64,000 nt of DNA from Tenggerimyces sp963762635 (lineage in GTDB: Bacteria > Actinomycetota > Actinomycetes > Propionibacteriales > Actinopolymorphaceae), in contig CAVXLQ010000022.1 of the NCBI GenBank assembly GCA_963762635.1, positions 120,672 through 184,671 on the forward strand, given 5' to 3'. Each line of letters begins with the position of its first letter. Position 1 is the stretch's first letter. Below, one piece after another: positions 17,441-25,187 of the stretch. The notes below the pieces were generated by a model. The model had not been told where the DNA came from, did no database searches, and saw only the letters and a program-made list of their open reading frames with translations. The position numbers and the translations under genes are program-made.

Positions 17441-18385
17441 TCAGGCGGAGACGTCGTCCAGTGCCGCGGTGATCTCCGGCGGGAGCGTGACGTCCTCCAC
17501 CGTGAGCGAGCCGCGGAGCTGCGCGGCGGTCCGCGCGCCCACCACGGGAGCGGTCACGCCGGGGCGGTCGCGGACCCAGGCCAGCGCCACCTCCAACGGC
17601 GCCAGGCCCAAGCCGTCCGCCGCCCGGACCACGGCATCCACCACGCGGTGCGAGCGCTTGTCGAGGTAGATCCCCACAAATCGCTCGAAGTGCGGCGACG
17701 CGGCGCGCGAGTCGGCCGGCGTTCCCGACCGGTACTTGCCGGTCAGCACGCCTCGACCCAACGGCGACCAGGGGAGTACGCCGAGCCCCAACGACCTGGC
17801 CGCCGGGAGCACCTCGCGTTCGATCCCGCGCTGCAGCAGCGAGTACTCCACCTGCGTCGACGAGATCGGCGCCCGCCCCGGCCACGCCTGCTGGAAGGTC
17901 ACGGCGCGGCCGGTCTGCCAGCCGGCGTAGTTGGAGATGCCGACGTACCGCGCCCGCCCCGACGACACCGCGTAGTCCAGCGCCGACAGCGTCTCCTCCA
18001 GGGGCACGTCGTCGCTCCAGGTGTGCACCTGCCACAGGTCGACGGTGTCCAGCCGCATCCGGCGGAGCGACCCGTCGAGCTCGGCGAGCATCGTCCGGCG
18101 GGACACGTCGACGACGCGTTCGCCCGTACGCCGGGAGATGCCGGACTTCGTCGCCACCACGAGGAGGTCGCGCGGTACGAGATCGCCGATGAACGCGCCC
18201 AGCACCCGTTCGCTGTCGCCGTCGGCGTACCCGGCGGCGGTGTCGACCAGCGTCCCGCCCGCGTCGACGAACGCGAGCAGCTGGTCGCGAGCCTCGTGCT
18301 CGTCGGTGTCGCGGCCCCAGGTCATGGTGCCGAGCGCCAACCGGGACACCTTGAGTCCGGTCCGTCCGAGATAGCGCTGCTCCAC
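17441..18385 (-). CDS. Aldo/keto reductase
   Basis: 314 aa, typical length for the NADPH-dependent AKR barrel. The start is MEQRYLGRTGLKVSRLALGTMTWG. The catalytic tetrad is visible as DTAAGYADG (Asp and Tyr), the lysine of VVATKSGI and the histidine of DLWQVHTW; the cofactor end is GLAPLEVALAWV...VTAPVVGARTAAQL. Physiological substrate unknown. It converges on the sensor kinase gene with only 4 nt between stops and is divergent from the LLM oxidoreductase. Confidence 0.93.
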   Translation of the reverse strand: MEQRYLGRTGLKVSRLALGTMTWGRDTDEHEARDQLLAFVDAGGTLVDTAAGYADGDSERVLGAFIGDLVPRDLLVVATKSGISRRTGERVVDVSRRTMLAELDGSLRRMRLDTVDLWQVHTWSDDVPLEETLSALDYAVSSGRARYVGISNYAGWQTGRAVTFQQAWPGRAPISSTQVEYSLLQRGIEREVLPAARSLGLGVLPWSPLGRGVLTGKYRSGTPADSRAASPHFERFVGIYLDKRSHRVVDAVVRAADGLGLAPLEVALAWVRDRPGVTAPVVGARTAAQLRGSLTVEDVTLPPEITAALDDVSA

Positions 18386-18482
18386 CGACGAGAGGCTACT
18401 GGAACGACGTCCAGCCGCGGCCAGTAGGCTCGCCAGGCCAATCAGTCAGCCACATCGTCGACACGGAGGGGGTCGCTCGCGC

Positions 18483-19532
18483 ATGCGCCTAGGGCTCAAC
18501 CTCGGCTACTGGGCCTCCGAGGGCCACGCGGACAACCTCGCGCTGGCCGTGGAGGCGGACCGGCTGGGTTACTCCAGCGTCTGGGCGGCCGAGGCGTACG
18601 GCTCCGACGCGCTCACCGTGCTGACCTGGGTCGCGGCGCACACCAAGCGGATCGACGTCGGCGCGGCCGTCTTCCAGATCCCCGCGCGCACCCCTGCCGC
18701 GACGGCGATGGCCGCCGCCACGCTGGACGCGCTCTCCGGCGGCAGGTTCCGGCTCGGCCTCGGTGTGTCCGGGCCACAGGTCTCCGAGGGCTGGTACGGC
18801 GTGCCGTTCGCCAAGCCCCTTGCCCGCACCCGCGAGTACGTCGACGTGATCCGCAAGGTGCTCGGCCGGCAGAAGCTCGAGTACGACGGCGAGCACATCA
18901 AGCTGCCGCTGCCCGGCGGTCCGGGCAAGGCGCTGCGGCTCCTGTTCACGCCCGTACGCGACAACCTGCCGCTCTACATCGCCGCGATCGGCCCCAAGAA
19001 CCTCGAGCTCACCGGCGAGATCGCCGACGGCTGGCTCGGCATCTTCGTCGCGCCGGAGTTCACGCCCGAGCTGCTCACCCGGCTGGGCGCCGGCCGCGCG
19101 AAGGCGGGCAAGGACCTCACCGGCTTCGACGTCGTCGCCAACATGCCCGTGGTCATCGGCGACGATCCGCACCAGTGCGCCGAGCCCGTGCGCTGGTACG
19201 CCGCCCTCTACGTCGGCGGCATGGGCAGCCGCGAGCAGAACTTCTACAACCGGCTCGCGGTCCGCATGGGCTACGAAGAGGCGGCGAAGACCGTTCAGGA
19301 CCTGTACCTGGACCGGCAGCACCGCGAGGCCGCCGCGGCGGTGCCGTTCGAGTTCCTCGACCGCACCGCGCTGCTCGGCCCGATCGAGCGCATCACCGAA
19401 CGGCTCCAGGAGTACGCGGCGGCCGGTGTGACCACGCTGTCGATCACGCCGTTCGCGGGCGACCAGCAGGCGAAGCTCGACACGCTACGCAAGATGGCCG
19501 AGGCGCTCGACGCGTCCGGTGTGGGGGAGTAG
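18483..19532 (+). CDS. LLM-class F420-dependent oxidoreductase
   Basis: 349 aa luciferase-like monooxygenase-fold protein (MRLGLNLGYWASEGHADNLALAVEADRLGYSSVW). The middle section GRFRLGLGVSGPQVSEGWYG and the C-terminal TTLSITPFAGD match the F420-dependent subgroup that is abundant in actinobacteria. The reaction is a hydride transfer with coenzyme F420, but the substrate is not predictable. It ends 3 nt before uppP, so the two genes are likely co-transcribed. Confidence 0.9.
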   Translation: MRLGLNLGYWASEGHADNLALAVEADRLGYSSVWAAEAYGSDALTVLTWVAAHTKRIDVGAAVFQIPARTPAATAMAAATLDALSGGRFRLGLGVSGPQVSEGWYGVPFAKPLARTREYVDVIRKVLGRQKLEYDGEHIKLPLPGGPGKALRLLFTPVRDNLPLYIAAIGPKNLELTGEIADGWLGIFVAPEFTPELLTRLGAGRAKAGKDLTGFDVVANMPVVIGDDPHQCAEPVRWYAALYVGGMGSREQNFYNRLAVRMGYEEAAKTVQDLYLDRQHREAAAAVPFEFLDRTALLGPIERITERLQEYAAAGVTTLSITPFAGDQQAKLDTLRKMAEALDASGVGE

Positions 19533-19535
19533 TCG

Positions 19536-20375
19536 GTGGGACACACCGTTGGTTGGTTCGAGGCGCTGGTCTATGGCATTTTGCAGGGGCTGACCGAGTT
19601 CCTGCCGATCTCGTCGAGTGCGCACATCCGCATCGCCGGCGCGCTCGTGCCGTCGTGGGGCGACCCCGGCGCCGCGTTCACCGCGGTGATCCAGCTCGGC
19701 ACCGAGGCCGCGGTGTTGCTCTATTTCCGCAAGGAGATCTGGGCGATCATCACGACCTGGACGCTCGCGATCGTCCGCCCCGAACTGCGTCGCGACCCGA
19801 ACGCGCGCATGGGCTGGTTCATCATCATCGGCACGCTGCCGATCGTCATCCTGGGCTTGCTGTTCCAGGACACGATCGAGACCGCGCTGCGGTCGCTGGT
19901 GTTCGTCGGCATCACGCTGATCGTGTTCGGCGTGATCCTCGGCATCGTCGACGCGTACGCGAAGAACGCCAAGCCGCTGACGCAGCTCACCTGGCTGCAC
20001 GCGCTGTTGTTCGGGCTCGCACAGGCGATGGCTCTCGTGCCGGGCGTCTCGCGGTCAGGCGGTACGACGACGATGGGGCTGCTGCTCGGCTACACGCGTG
20101 AGGCGGCGGCGAAGTACTCGTTCCTGTTGGCGATTCCCGCCGTTCTGGGCTCAGGGCTGCTGGAGCTGCTCGACATCGGCGGCGAGAACTCTCCGGCGTG
20201 GGGGCCGACGATCCTGGCGACGATCGTGTCGTTCGGGATCGGGTACGTGGTCGTCGCGCAGTTCATGAAGTACATCTCGTCGCACACCTTCAAGCCGTTC
20301 GTCGTGTACCGCGCGATCCTCGGCGCCGCCGTGCTGTCCCTGCTCGCGCTCGGCGTCATCCAGCCGTTCAGCTGA
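19536..20375 (+). CDS. uppP: Undecaprenyl-diphosphatase
   Basis: 279 aa, GTG start. Membrane enzyme that dephosphorylates undecaprenyl pyrophosphate to recycle the lipid carrier for peptidoglycan synthesis; extra copies confer bacitracin tolerance. Active-site motifs are both present: GLTEFLPISSSAH near residues 20-32 and PGVSRSGGTTTMGLLLG near residues 170-186. About eight hydrophobic segments. Its 3' end overlaps the convergent GNAT gene by 8 bp. Confidence 0.96.
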   Translation: MGHTVGWFEALVYGILQGLTEFLPISSSAHIRIAGALVPSWGDPGAAFTAVIQLGTEAAVLLYFRKEIWAIITTWTLAIVRPELRRDPNARMGWFIIIGTLPIVILGLLFQDTIETALRSLVFVGITLIVFGVILGIVDAYAKNAKPLTQLTWLHALLFGLAQAMALVPGVSRSGGTTTMGLLLGYTREAAAKYSFLLAIPAVLGSGLLELLDIGGENSPAWGPTILATIVSFGIGYVVVAQFMKYISSHTFKPFVVYRAILGAAVLSLLALGVIQPFS

Positions 20376-20811
20376 GCCGCAGAGTGATCCAACGGGCTTC
20401 CTCGCCGGGCAGGACGTAGCGCTCGGTCTCGACGAACCCGTGCGCGAGCGCGAACGCCAATCCGTCGGTGTTGCTCTCCAGCACCACGGTCTCGACGGCC
20501 CGCGCGTCGCCCGCCTGGTCGAGCGCGTGGGCGTACAGCTGGCCGCCGATTCCCTGGCGCCGATGCTCGGGCAGGACCCGCGCGATCACGGTGACCACGC
20601 CGTCCTCGTCCGGCGCCCGAACGGTCGTGCAGCCGACGAGCACGTCGTCGAGGTACGCGACCTCGAGCACGTTTCGGCGCGCACGTTCGCGCACCTCGTC
20701 CAGCGACAGCGCCGCGGGCGGGACGACCACGTTGTGGACGTGCCGCCAGTCCTCGAGCATCGCGTCGGTGGTCGGCCGTTCGATCCGCAAGTCAGCCACC
20801 GCGCCAGTCAA
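20368..20811 (-). CDS. GNAT-family N-acetyltransferase
   Basis: 147 aa. The acetyl-CoA binding motif A is ARVLPEHRRQGIGGQLYAHAL (residues about 79-99), with the preceding beta strands DVLVGCTTVRAP and VTVIARV and a C-terminal LAFALAHGFVETERYVLP, typical of GNAT enzymes. Substrate unknown. ATG start at 20811; convergent with uppP and divergent from the FtsX-ectodomain-like gene, 32 nt away. Confidence 0.88.
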   Translation of the reverse strand: MTGAVADLRIERPTTDAMLEDWRHVHNVVVPPAALSLDEVRERARRNVLEVAYLDDVLVGCTTVRAPDEDGVVTVIARVLPEHRRQGIGGQLYAHALDQAGDARAVETVVLESNTDGLAFALAHGFVETERYVLPGEEARWITLRLS

Positions 20812-20843
20812 TCACCCCAAGCCCGGACATTAGGCTCCGGACA

Positions 20844-21617
20844 ATGGCCCGGATCCCGAAGTGGCTGTTCGTCATCGTCTCGGTGAACGTGCTCGCGATC
20901 GCGGGGGCCGTCGTCGCCGTGAACGTGCTGGGCCCGAACGTTCAGGCGACCTGCGACAACGCGATCTCGCTGTACTTCGACGACGACGCGACGATGCGGG
21001 CGGCAGCCGAGAAGCTGCGGTCGGACCGCCGGGTGGGCGACGTCGAGCCGGAGACCGGTTCGCAGGCCCGCCACCGGCTCGAGCAGTGGCCCCGGATGAA
21101 CGCCCTCTACCCGGCCGACACCGCACCCGCGGTCCACCTCGCCGCCAAGGACGCCGCCGACCGGACCAGGCTGATCGCCTCGTTGAAGTCCGAGCTGAAG
21201 GGCGTACACGGAGCCCGTCCGGCCGACTGCACGACCCAGGGCAAGCGGACCGAGGCGCAGCTGGTCGCCTTCGACGACGCGCTGCGGTGCTCGCGCCGGC
21301 TGTTCGTCTGGGTCGCCGACGACGTGGACCTCGAGCCGGCTACTCACGTCCTCCGCACCGACCCGCGCGTGGACCAGGTCAAGGCGGTCACCGAGGCCGA
21401 GGTCTACAAGCGGATCAGGGAGCTGGCCAAGGACCAGCCCGAGTTCGCGAAGATCGGCCCCGAAGACGTCCAAGCCCGCCTCGACCTCGCCGCGGTCGGC
21501 CCAGCCGAGGCGCGCAGCCTCGTCGAGGACGCGAAGCGAAAGCTCCCACACGTAGAGGCGGCCGACGTCCTGCCCTGCTTCGCCGTCCCGAACCCGCTGG
21601 TCCCCGCGCCGAAGTAG
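20844..21617 (+). CDS. Membrane-anchored protein with two FtsX-ectodomain-like repeats
   Basis: 257 aa. One N-terminal membrane anchor (residues about 8-28) is followed by an extracytoplasmic region with two related halves: ISLYFDDDATMRAAAEKLRSDRRVGDVEPET (about 40-70) and RLFVWVADDVDLEPATHVLRTDPRVDQVKAVTEAE (about 151-185), each followed by a helical segment with a basic/acidic end. The strand-helix-strand pattern, with an acidic pair and a V-x-x-V turn, resembles the extracellular domain of the division protein FtsX, but the four-helix permease core is absent. Conserved cysteines at DNAI-proximal and DCTT/CSRR/PCF sites may form disulfides. Function unknown; the family assignment is inference. 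Confidence 0.6.
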   Translation: MARIPKWLFVIVSVNVLAIAGAVVAVNVLGPNVQATCDNAISLYFDDDATMRAAAEKLRSDRRVGDVEPETGSQARHRLEQWPRMNALYPADTAPAVHLAAKDAADRTRLIASLKSELKGVHGARPADCTTQGKRTEAQLVAFDDALRCSRRLFVWVADDVDLEPATHVLRTDPRVDQVKAVTEAEVYKRIRELAKDQPEFAKIGPEDVQARLDLAAVGPAEARSLVEDAKRKLPHVEAADVLPCFAVPNPLVPAPK

Positions 21618-21676
21618 CACCGCGGAGTCAGGCCGGACTGGGGCCGGTCGCTGGACCTGACGGCTACGGTGAGCGG

Positions 21677-22684
21677 GTGCGAGGCTCATCGAACGGACGG
21701 CCGCGAATCCCGCTGCGTCGCGTGCCGCGGGTGAACTGGGCGCGGCAGACGCCGACGTGGCGGGAGGCGCGGCCGGGTTTGATCGAGGGCGCGCTGAAGC
21801 GGGCCGAGGCTCGGCCGTCCGGCAACTGGTTCGTGCTCGCGGCGTCGTCGGAGGTCCGTTCCGACCGGCCGTTCGGGCGGACGGTCGCCGGGATCGAGCT
21901 GGTCGCGTGGCGTACGCCGGACGGCGCGCTGCACGTCGGGCCGGGCGCCTGCCCGCACCTCGGCGCGCCGCTCTGCCTCGCGGCTGTGGACGCCGGCCGG
22001 CTGGTCTGCCGCTGGCACGGGCTCGCGCTGTCGGCGAACGGCTTTCCCGGCTGGGACCCGTACCCGGCGTACGACGACGGCGTGCTCGCCTGGGTCCGGC
22101 TCGACTCGGTCGGCGGCGAGGAGCCGTTGGACGCGCCGGTGATCGCCGCGCGCCCGGCGCTCGCCACGAGCGTGGCGGCGGTGATGACGGCGGTCGGGAC
22201 GTGCGAGCCCACCGACGTCGTCGCGAACCGGCTCGACCCCTGGCACGGCGCCTGGTTCCACCCGTACTCGTTCGCGCATCTGTCCGTGCTGGAAGCGCAG
22301 GCCGACCCGTTGCCGGAGGACGACAAGTTCGTCGTCGAGGTGACGTTCAAGGTCGCCGGCCGGGTCGGCGTGCCGGTCCAGGTCGCGTTCAGCTGCCCCG
22401 AGCCGCGCACGGTCGTGATGCACATCCTGTCCGGCGAGGGCGCGACGAGCGTGGTCGAGACGCACGCGACCCCGCTGGACGACGATCCGTTCGGCCGCCC
22501 GCGTACGGCGGTGATCGAGGCGACCATCGCGTACTCCGACCGCCGCGGCTTCGCCCTTGCCCGCACCGCCGCCCCCTTGCTCAAGCCGGCCATGCGCCTC
22601 GCCGCCCGCCGGCTCTGGAAGGACGACCTCGCCTACGCCGAACGCCGCTACGAGCTCCGCACAACGGGCAGGCTCCCGACCTGA
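21677..22684 (+). CDS. Rieske 2Fe-2S protein (DUF5914-like, carotenoid-cluster type)
   Basis: 335 aa from a GTG at 21677; the frame is open further upstream but that part is a shadow of the previous gene. Residues about 55-135 form the Rieske domain with cluster ligands C92 and H94 (CPHLGAPL) and C111 and H114 (CRWHGLAL). The remainder (e.g. LDPWHGAWFHPYSFAHL) resembles the C-terminal domain of actinobacterial Rieske proteins found near carotenoid genes, here about 2.5 kb from crtU. A redox role in carotenoid ring or end-group modification is possible but inferred. The last 37 bp overlap the convergent amidase gene. Confidence 0.78.
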   Translation: MRGSSNGRPRIPLRRVPRVNWARQTPTWREARPGLIEGALKRAEARPSGNWFVLAASSEVRSDRPFGRTVAGIELVAWRTPDGALHVGPGACPHLGAPLCLAAVDAGRLVCRWHGLALSANGFPGWDPYPAYDDGVLAWVRLDSVGGEEPLDAPVIAARPALATSVAAVMTAVGTCEPTDVVANRLDPWHGAWFHPYSFAHLSVLEAQADPLPEDDKFVVEVTFKVAGRVGVPVQVAFSCPEPRTVVMHILSGEGATSVVETHATPLDDDPFGRPRTAVIEATIAYSDRRGFALARTAAPLLKPAMRLAARRLWKDDLAYAERRYELRTTGRLPT

Positions 22685-24012
22685 CCGACCGCGCCGGTGG
22701 TCTCGAGCGCGGCGGCGATGTCCAGCAGCCTGGTCTCCGACCAGCGCGGGCCGACGAGCTGAACGGCGGTCGGGAGGCCGTCGACGACGCCGGCCGGGAG
22801 GACGAGGGCCGGCAGGCCGGTGAGGCTGGCGAAGACGAGCTGGCTGCCCGACTCGAGGTACGACACCTGCTCGCCGTCCACGTCGACCATGCCGTACCCG
22901 TCGACGTGCGGGAACGGAAGCGTCATCGCCGCCGGCAGCAGGAGCGCGTCCACGTCGGCGAAGAACCTCTCCCAGATCGCGGCGAGCTGGTCGCGCTGTG
23001 ACAACGCCTCGAAGTACCAGGCGAGGGACTGGTTCTCGCCGCCGCCGGTGACCGTGTCGAGCAGCGCGTTGAACAGCTCGTACAGCGCGTCCCAGTCGAG
23101 GGTGGGTTCGCGTTCCTCGACCTCCGCGCCGGCAGCATCGGCCGCGGCAGCGACGCGCGAGACCTGCTGGCGGACGACGCTCGCCACCTTCGCCCCGGCG
23201 AGTGCGGGCGTGAACGCCAGCCGCAGCGAGCTCAGTTCGCGTGGAGCCCGATCCTCAACAGGTACGGGCGAAACGTCGCCATCCAAGCCATCGGGCCCAG
23301 CGGTCAGCCGGAGCGCGAGGTGCAGGTCGTCGAGGCTGCGCGCGAGCGGCCCGAGGACGTTCATGATCCGTACCGTCCGCGCCGGACCGCCGGGCGGCGC
23401 GAAGAACCCCGTGACCGGGACGCGGTGCTCGGTGGGCCTGAGCCCGTACACGCCGCAGAACGCGGCCGGCAGCCGGATCGAGCCGGTGAGGTCGGAGCCG
23501 AACTCCAACGGCGTCATGCCGACGGCGACCGCGGCCGCCGCGCCGCCGCTCGAGCCGCCCGGCGACCGGGTGAGATCCCATGGGTTGTTCGTACGGCCGA
23601 AGAGCTCGTTCCCGGTCTGGTAGTCCGCGAGGTATGCCGGGACGTTGGTGTGGCCGATCAGGTTCGCGCCGGCGGCACGAAGCCGGGCCGCGACCGTGCC
23701 GTCCGCGGCGGCGATGCGGTCGAGGTCGGGCGTGCCGACGGTCGTCCGCAGCCCGGCGACGTCCAGCGCGTCCTTCAGCGTCATCGGCACGCCGTGCAGC
23801 GGCCCCAACGCGTCACCGCGTGCGACGGCCTTGTCGGCTTCCTCGGCCTGAGCGCGTGCCGCGTCGGGGTCGAGCGAGACGACGGCGTTCAGCGCCGGGT
23901 TGTGCTCGTCGATCCGCGCGAGGTGGGCGTCGAGCACCTCGCGGGCGGACGCCTCGCGGGTGCGGACCTTGGCGGCCAGCTCGGTCGCGGTGAGGTCGCA
24001 GAGTTCCTTCAT
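22648..24012 (-). CDS. Amidase (amidase signature family)
   Basis: 454 aa from the ATG at 24012, which overlaps the MerR regulator stop by 4 bp; upstream in-frame residues are not conserved. The Ser-cisSer-Lys triad is visible: lysine in VPMTLKDALD, GGSSGGAAAAVA and the nucleophile region GSDLTGSIRLPAAFCGVYG (normally GSDxGGSIR). Hydrolyses a carboxamide of unknown identity. It is the second gene of a MerR-regulator/amidase operon, so the regulator probably responds to the amidase substrate or a related compound. Confidence 0.9.
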   Translation of the reverse strand: MKELCDLTATELAAKVRTREASAREVLDAHLARIDEHNPALNAVVSLDPDAARAQAEEADKAVARGDALGPLHGVPMTLKDALDVAGLRTTVGTPDLDRIAAADGTVAARLRAAGANLIGHTNVPAYLADYQTGNELFGRTNNPWDLTRSPGGSSGGAAAAVAVGMTPLEFGSDLTGSIRLPAAFCGVYGLRPTEHRVPVTGFFAPPGGPARTVRIMNVLGPLARSLDDLHLALRLTAGPDGLDGDVSPVPVEDRAPRELSSLRLAFTPALAGAKVASVVRQQVSRVAAAADAAGAEVEEREPTLDWDALYELFNALLDTVTGGGENQSLAWYFEALSQRDQLAAIWERFFADVDALLLPAAMTLPFPHVDGYGMVDVDGEQVSYLESGSQLVFASLTGLPALVLPAGVVDGLPTAVQLVGPRWSETRLLDIAAALETTGAVGQVGSLPVVRSS

Positions 24013-24830
24013 GAGCGGTGTCCTTCGATGGGCAGCTGGAGCTCGGTGACCCAGGCGTCGACGCGGTCGGCCGGGCACTCGATCGTGTGCTCGCGGGCGT
24101 AGCCGAGCGCCCGGTAGCCGTGGGCGTCGACCCAGCGGGCGAGCCTGTGCACGGTGGTGAGGACGTGGTCCATCGAGCCGCGGTGCAGGATCGTGGCCGC
24201 GCCGGTGAGGGCGGGCAGGTCGCGTACGGCGAAGTCGGTGCCGTGGTCGACGGCGACAGGCATCGCGGCCCGGATCAGGACCCCGCCATCGTCGGTGTCC
24301 TCGTAGCTGGCGATCGGCAGCCCCGTCGGCCGCACGCCCGCCGCGTGCAGCCGGCCGCCGAGGTCGCCGAGCAGCGGCCGGATCACGCTGGCGATGGACT
24401 CCGGCGAGAAGTCGGAGGCCGTACCGGTGAGCTCGGCCACCCGAACCGAGGGAACGTCCTTCAGCACGACCTCGTCGGCCGACATCGCGCCCTCCTGCTC
24501 GATCGACGCGAGGCGTGCCTCGACGCTGAGCAGGCGGGTCTGGTCGTCGGCGATCCGCTGCGCGAGCTCGGCCTGCCGCAGCTTGAGCATGCCGCGAAGC
24601 TCGGCGGGCGTGACGTCGTCGTCGAGAATGCTCTGCACCTGTTGAAGCGTGAACCCGAGGTCCTTCAGCGCGACGACGCGGTTGAGCCGGGCGAGCTGGT
24701 CGGCCTCGTACGACCGATAGCCGGTACCCGGGTCGGTGTAGGCCGGCTGCAACAGCCCGATCGCGTCGTAGTGCCTGAGCATCCGCACCGACACACGGCC
24801 GTGTCGGGCGAAGTCGCCGATGCTGAACAT
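24009..24830 (-). CDS. MerR-family regulator with GyrI-like effector domain
   Basis: 273 aa from the ATG at 24830 (MFSIGDFARHGRVSVRMLRHYDAIGLLQPA), the normal MerR start; an upstream start at 24854 would lie within the promoter. Residues 1-70 are the winged helix, about 75-115 the dimerisation coiled coil, and about 130-273 a GyrI/AraC effector-binding domain like BmrR/TipA-type multidrug sensors. It is preceded by a MerR-type promoter with a 19-bp spacer and a palindrome, so autoregulation is likely. Co-transcribed with the amidase. Confidence 0.93.
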   Translation of the reverse strand: MFSIGDFARHGRVSVRMLRHYDAIGLLQPAYTDPGTGYRSYEADQLARLNRVVALKDLGFTLQQVQSILDDDVTPAELRGMLKLRQAELAQRIADDQTRLLSVEARLASIEQEGAMSADEVVLKDVPSVRVAELTGTASDFSPESIASVIRPLLGDLGGRLHAAGVRPTGLPIASYEDTDDGGVLIRAAMPVAVDHGTDFAVRDLPALTGAATILHRGSMDHVLTTVHRLARWVDAHGYRALGYAREHTIECPADRVDAWVTELQLPIEGHRS

Positions 24831-24837
24831 GAGACCA

Positions 24838-24868
24838 GTTGTAGGCCCTGACACGGTGTCAGAGTCAA
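24838..24868 (-). promoter_or_regulatory. MerR-type promoter with 19-bp spacer and palindromic operator
   Basis: On the minus strand TTGACT (24868-24863) and TACAAC (24843-24838) are separated by 19 bp. The palindrome CTGACACGGTGTCAG at 24848-24862 sits in the spacer. An over-long spacer with the operator between -35 and -10 is the classic MerR-regulated layout. +1 would fall at or within one base of the ATG at 24830, giving a leaderless message. Confidence 0.72.
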
Positions 24869-24875
24869 CTTTGGG

Positions 24876-25178
24876 TCAACCTGCGTGGCGGTCCTTGGGT
24901 GGGAGGCGGATGACCGCAGTGCCGTCGGAGAGGTCGATCTTGCTCCGCGGCGACGCGCCTTCCGGGTTCTCCGCGGGCGCCTCGGCCTCGTGCAGGCGCT
25001 GGTCGAGCTCCCGCTGCTTGCCCGGGTTGAAGATCGCATCGAGCCCCTCGAGCGCGGTGCCGATCCCGCCGCCGCCCTCGGTGGGCTTGGCGTGTTGCAT
25101 CAGCCAGCTGAGCAGCGGGAACACCAGCAGAATCGCGACCACACCCGCCACGATCGCGACCACACCCCACCCGCTCAT
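24876..25178 (-). CDS. Small membrane-anchored protein, DUF6191-like
   Basis: 100 aa. An N-terminal hydrophobic segment (residues about 5-27) is followed by AKPTEGGGGIGTALEGLDAIFNPGKQRELDQRL and an acidic linker, ending in SKIDLSDGTAVIRLPPK. The NPGK...L pattern recalls small actinobacterial proteins grouped as DUF6191, but I cannot confirm it. Function unknown. The stop lies 8 bp before the -35 of the MerR promoter, and the start lies 9 nt downstream of the methyltransferase-CrtU stop, so it may be the tail of that operon. Confidence 0.6.
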   Translation of the reverse strand: MSGWGVVAIVAGVVAILLVFPLLSWLMQHAKPTEGGGGIGTALEGLDAIFNPGKQRELDQRLHEAEAPAENPEGASPRSKIDLSDGTAVIRLPPKDRHAG

Positions 25179-25187
25179 GGGCTCACC

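Noticed and set aside
20861..21676. Upstream extension of the Rieske protein frame
   Set aside because: This part is out of frame with the FtsX-ectodomain-like gene and arginine-rich; conserved sequence begins at the GTG at 21677.
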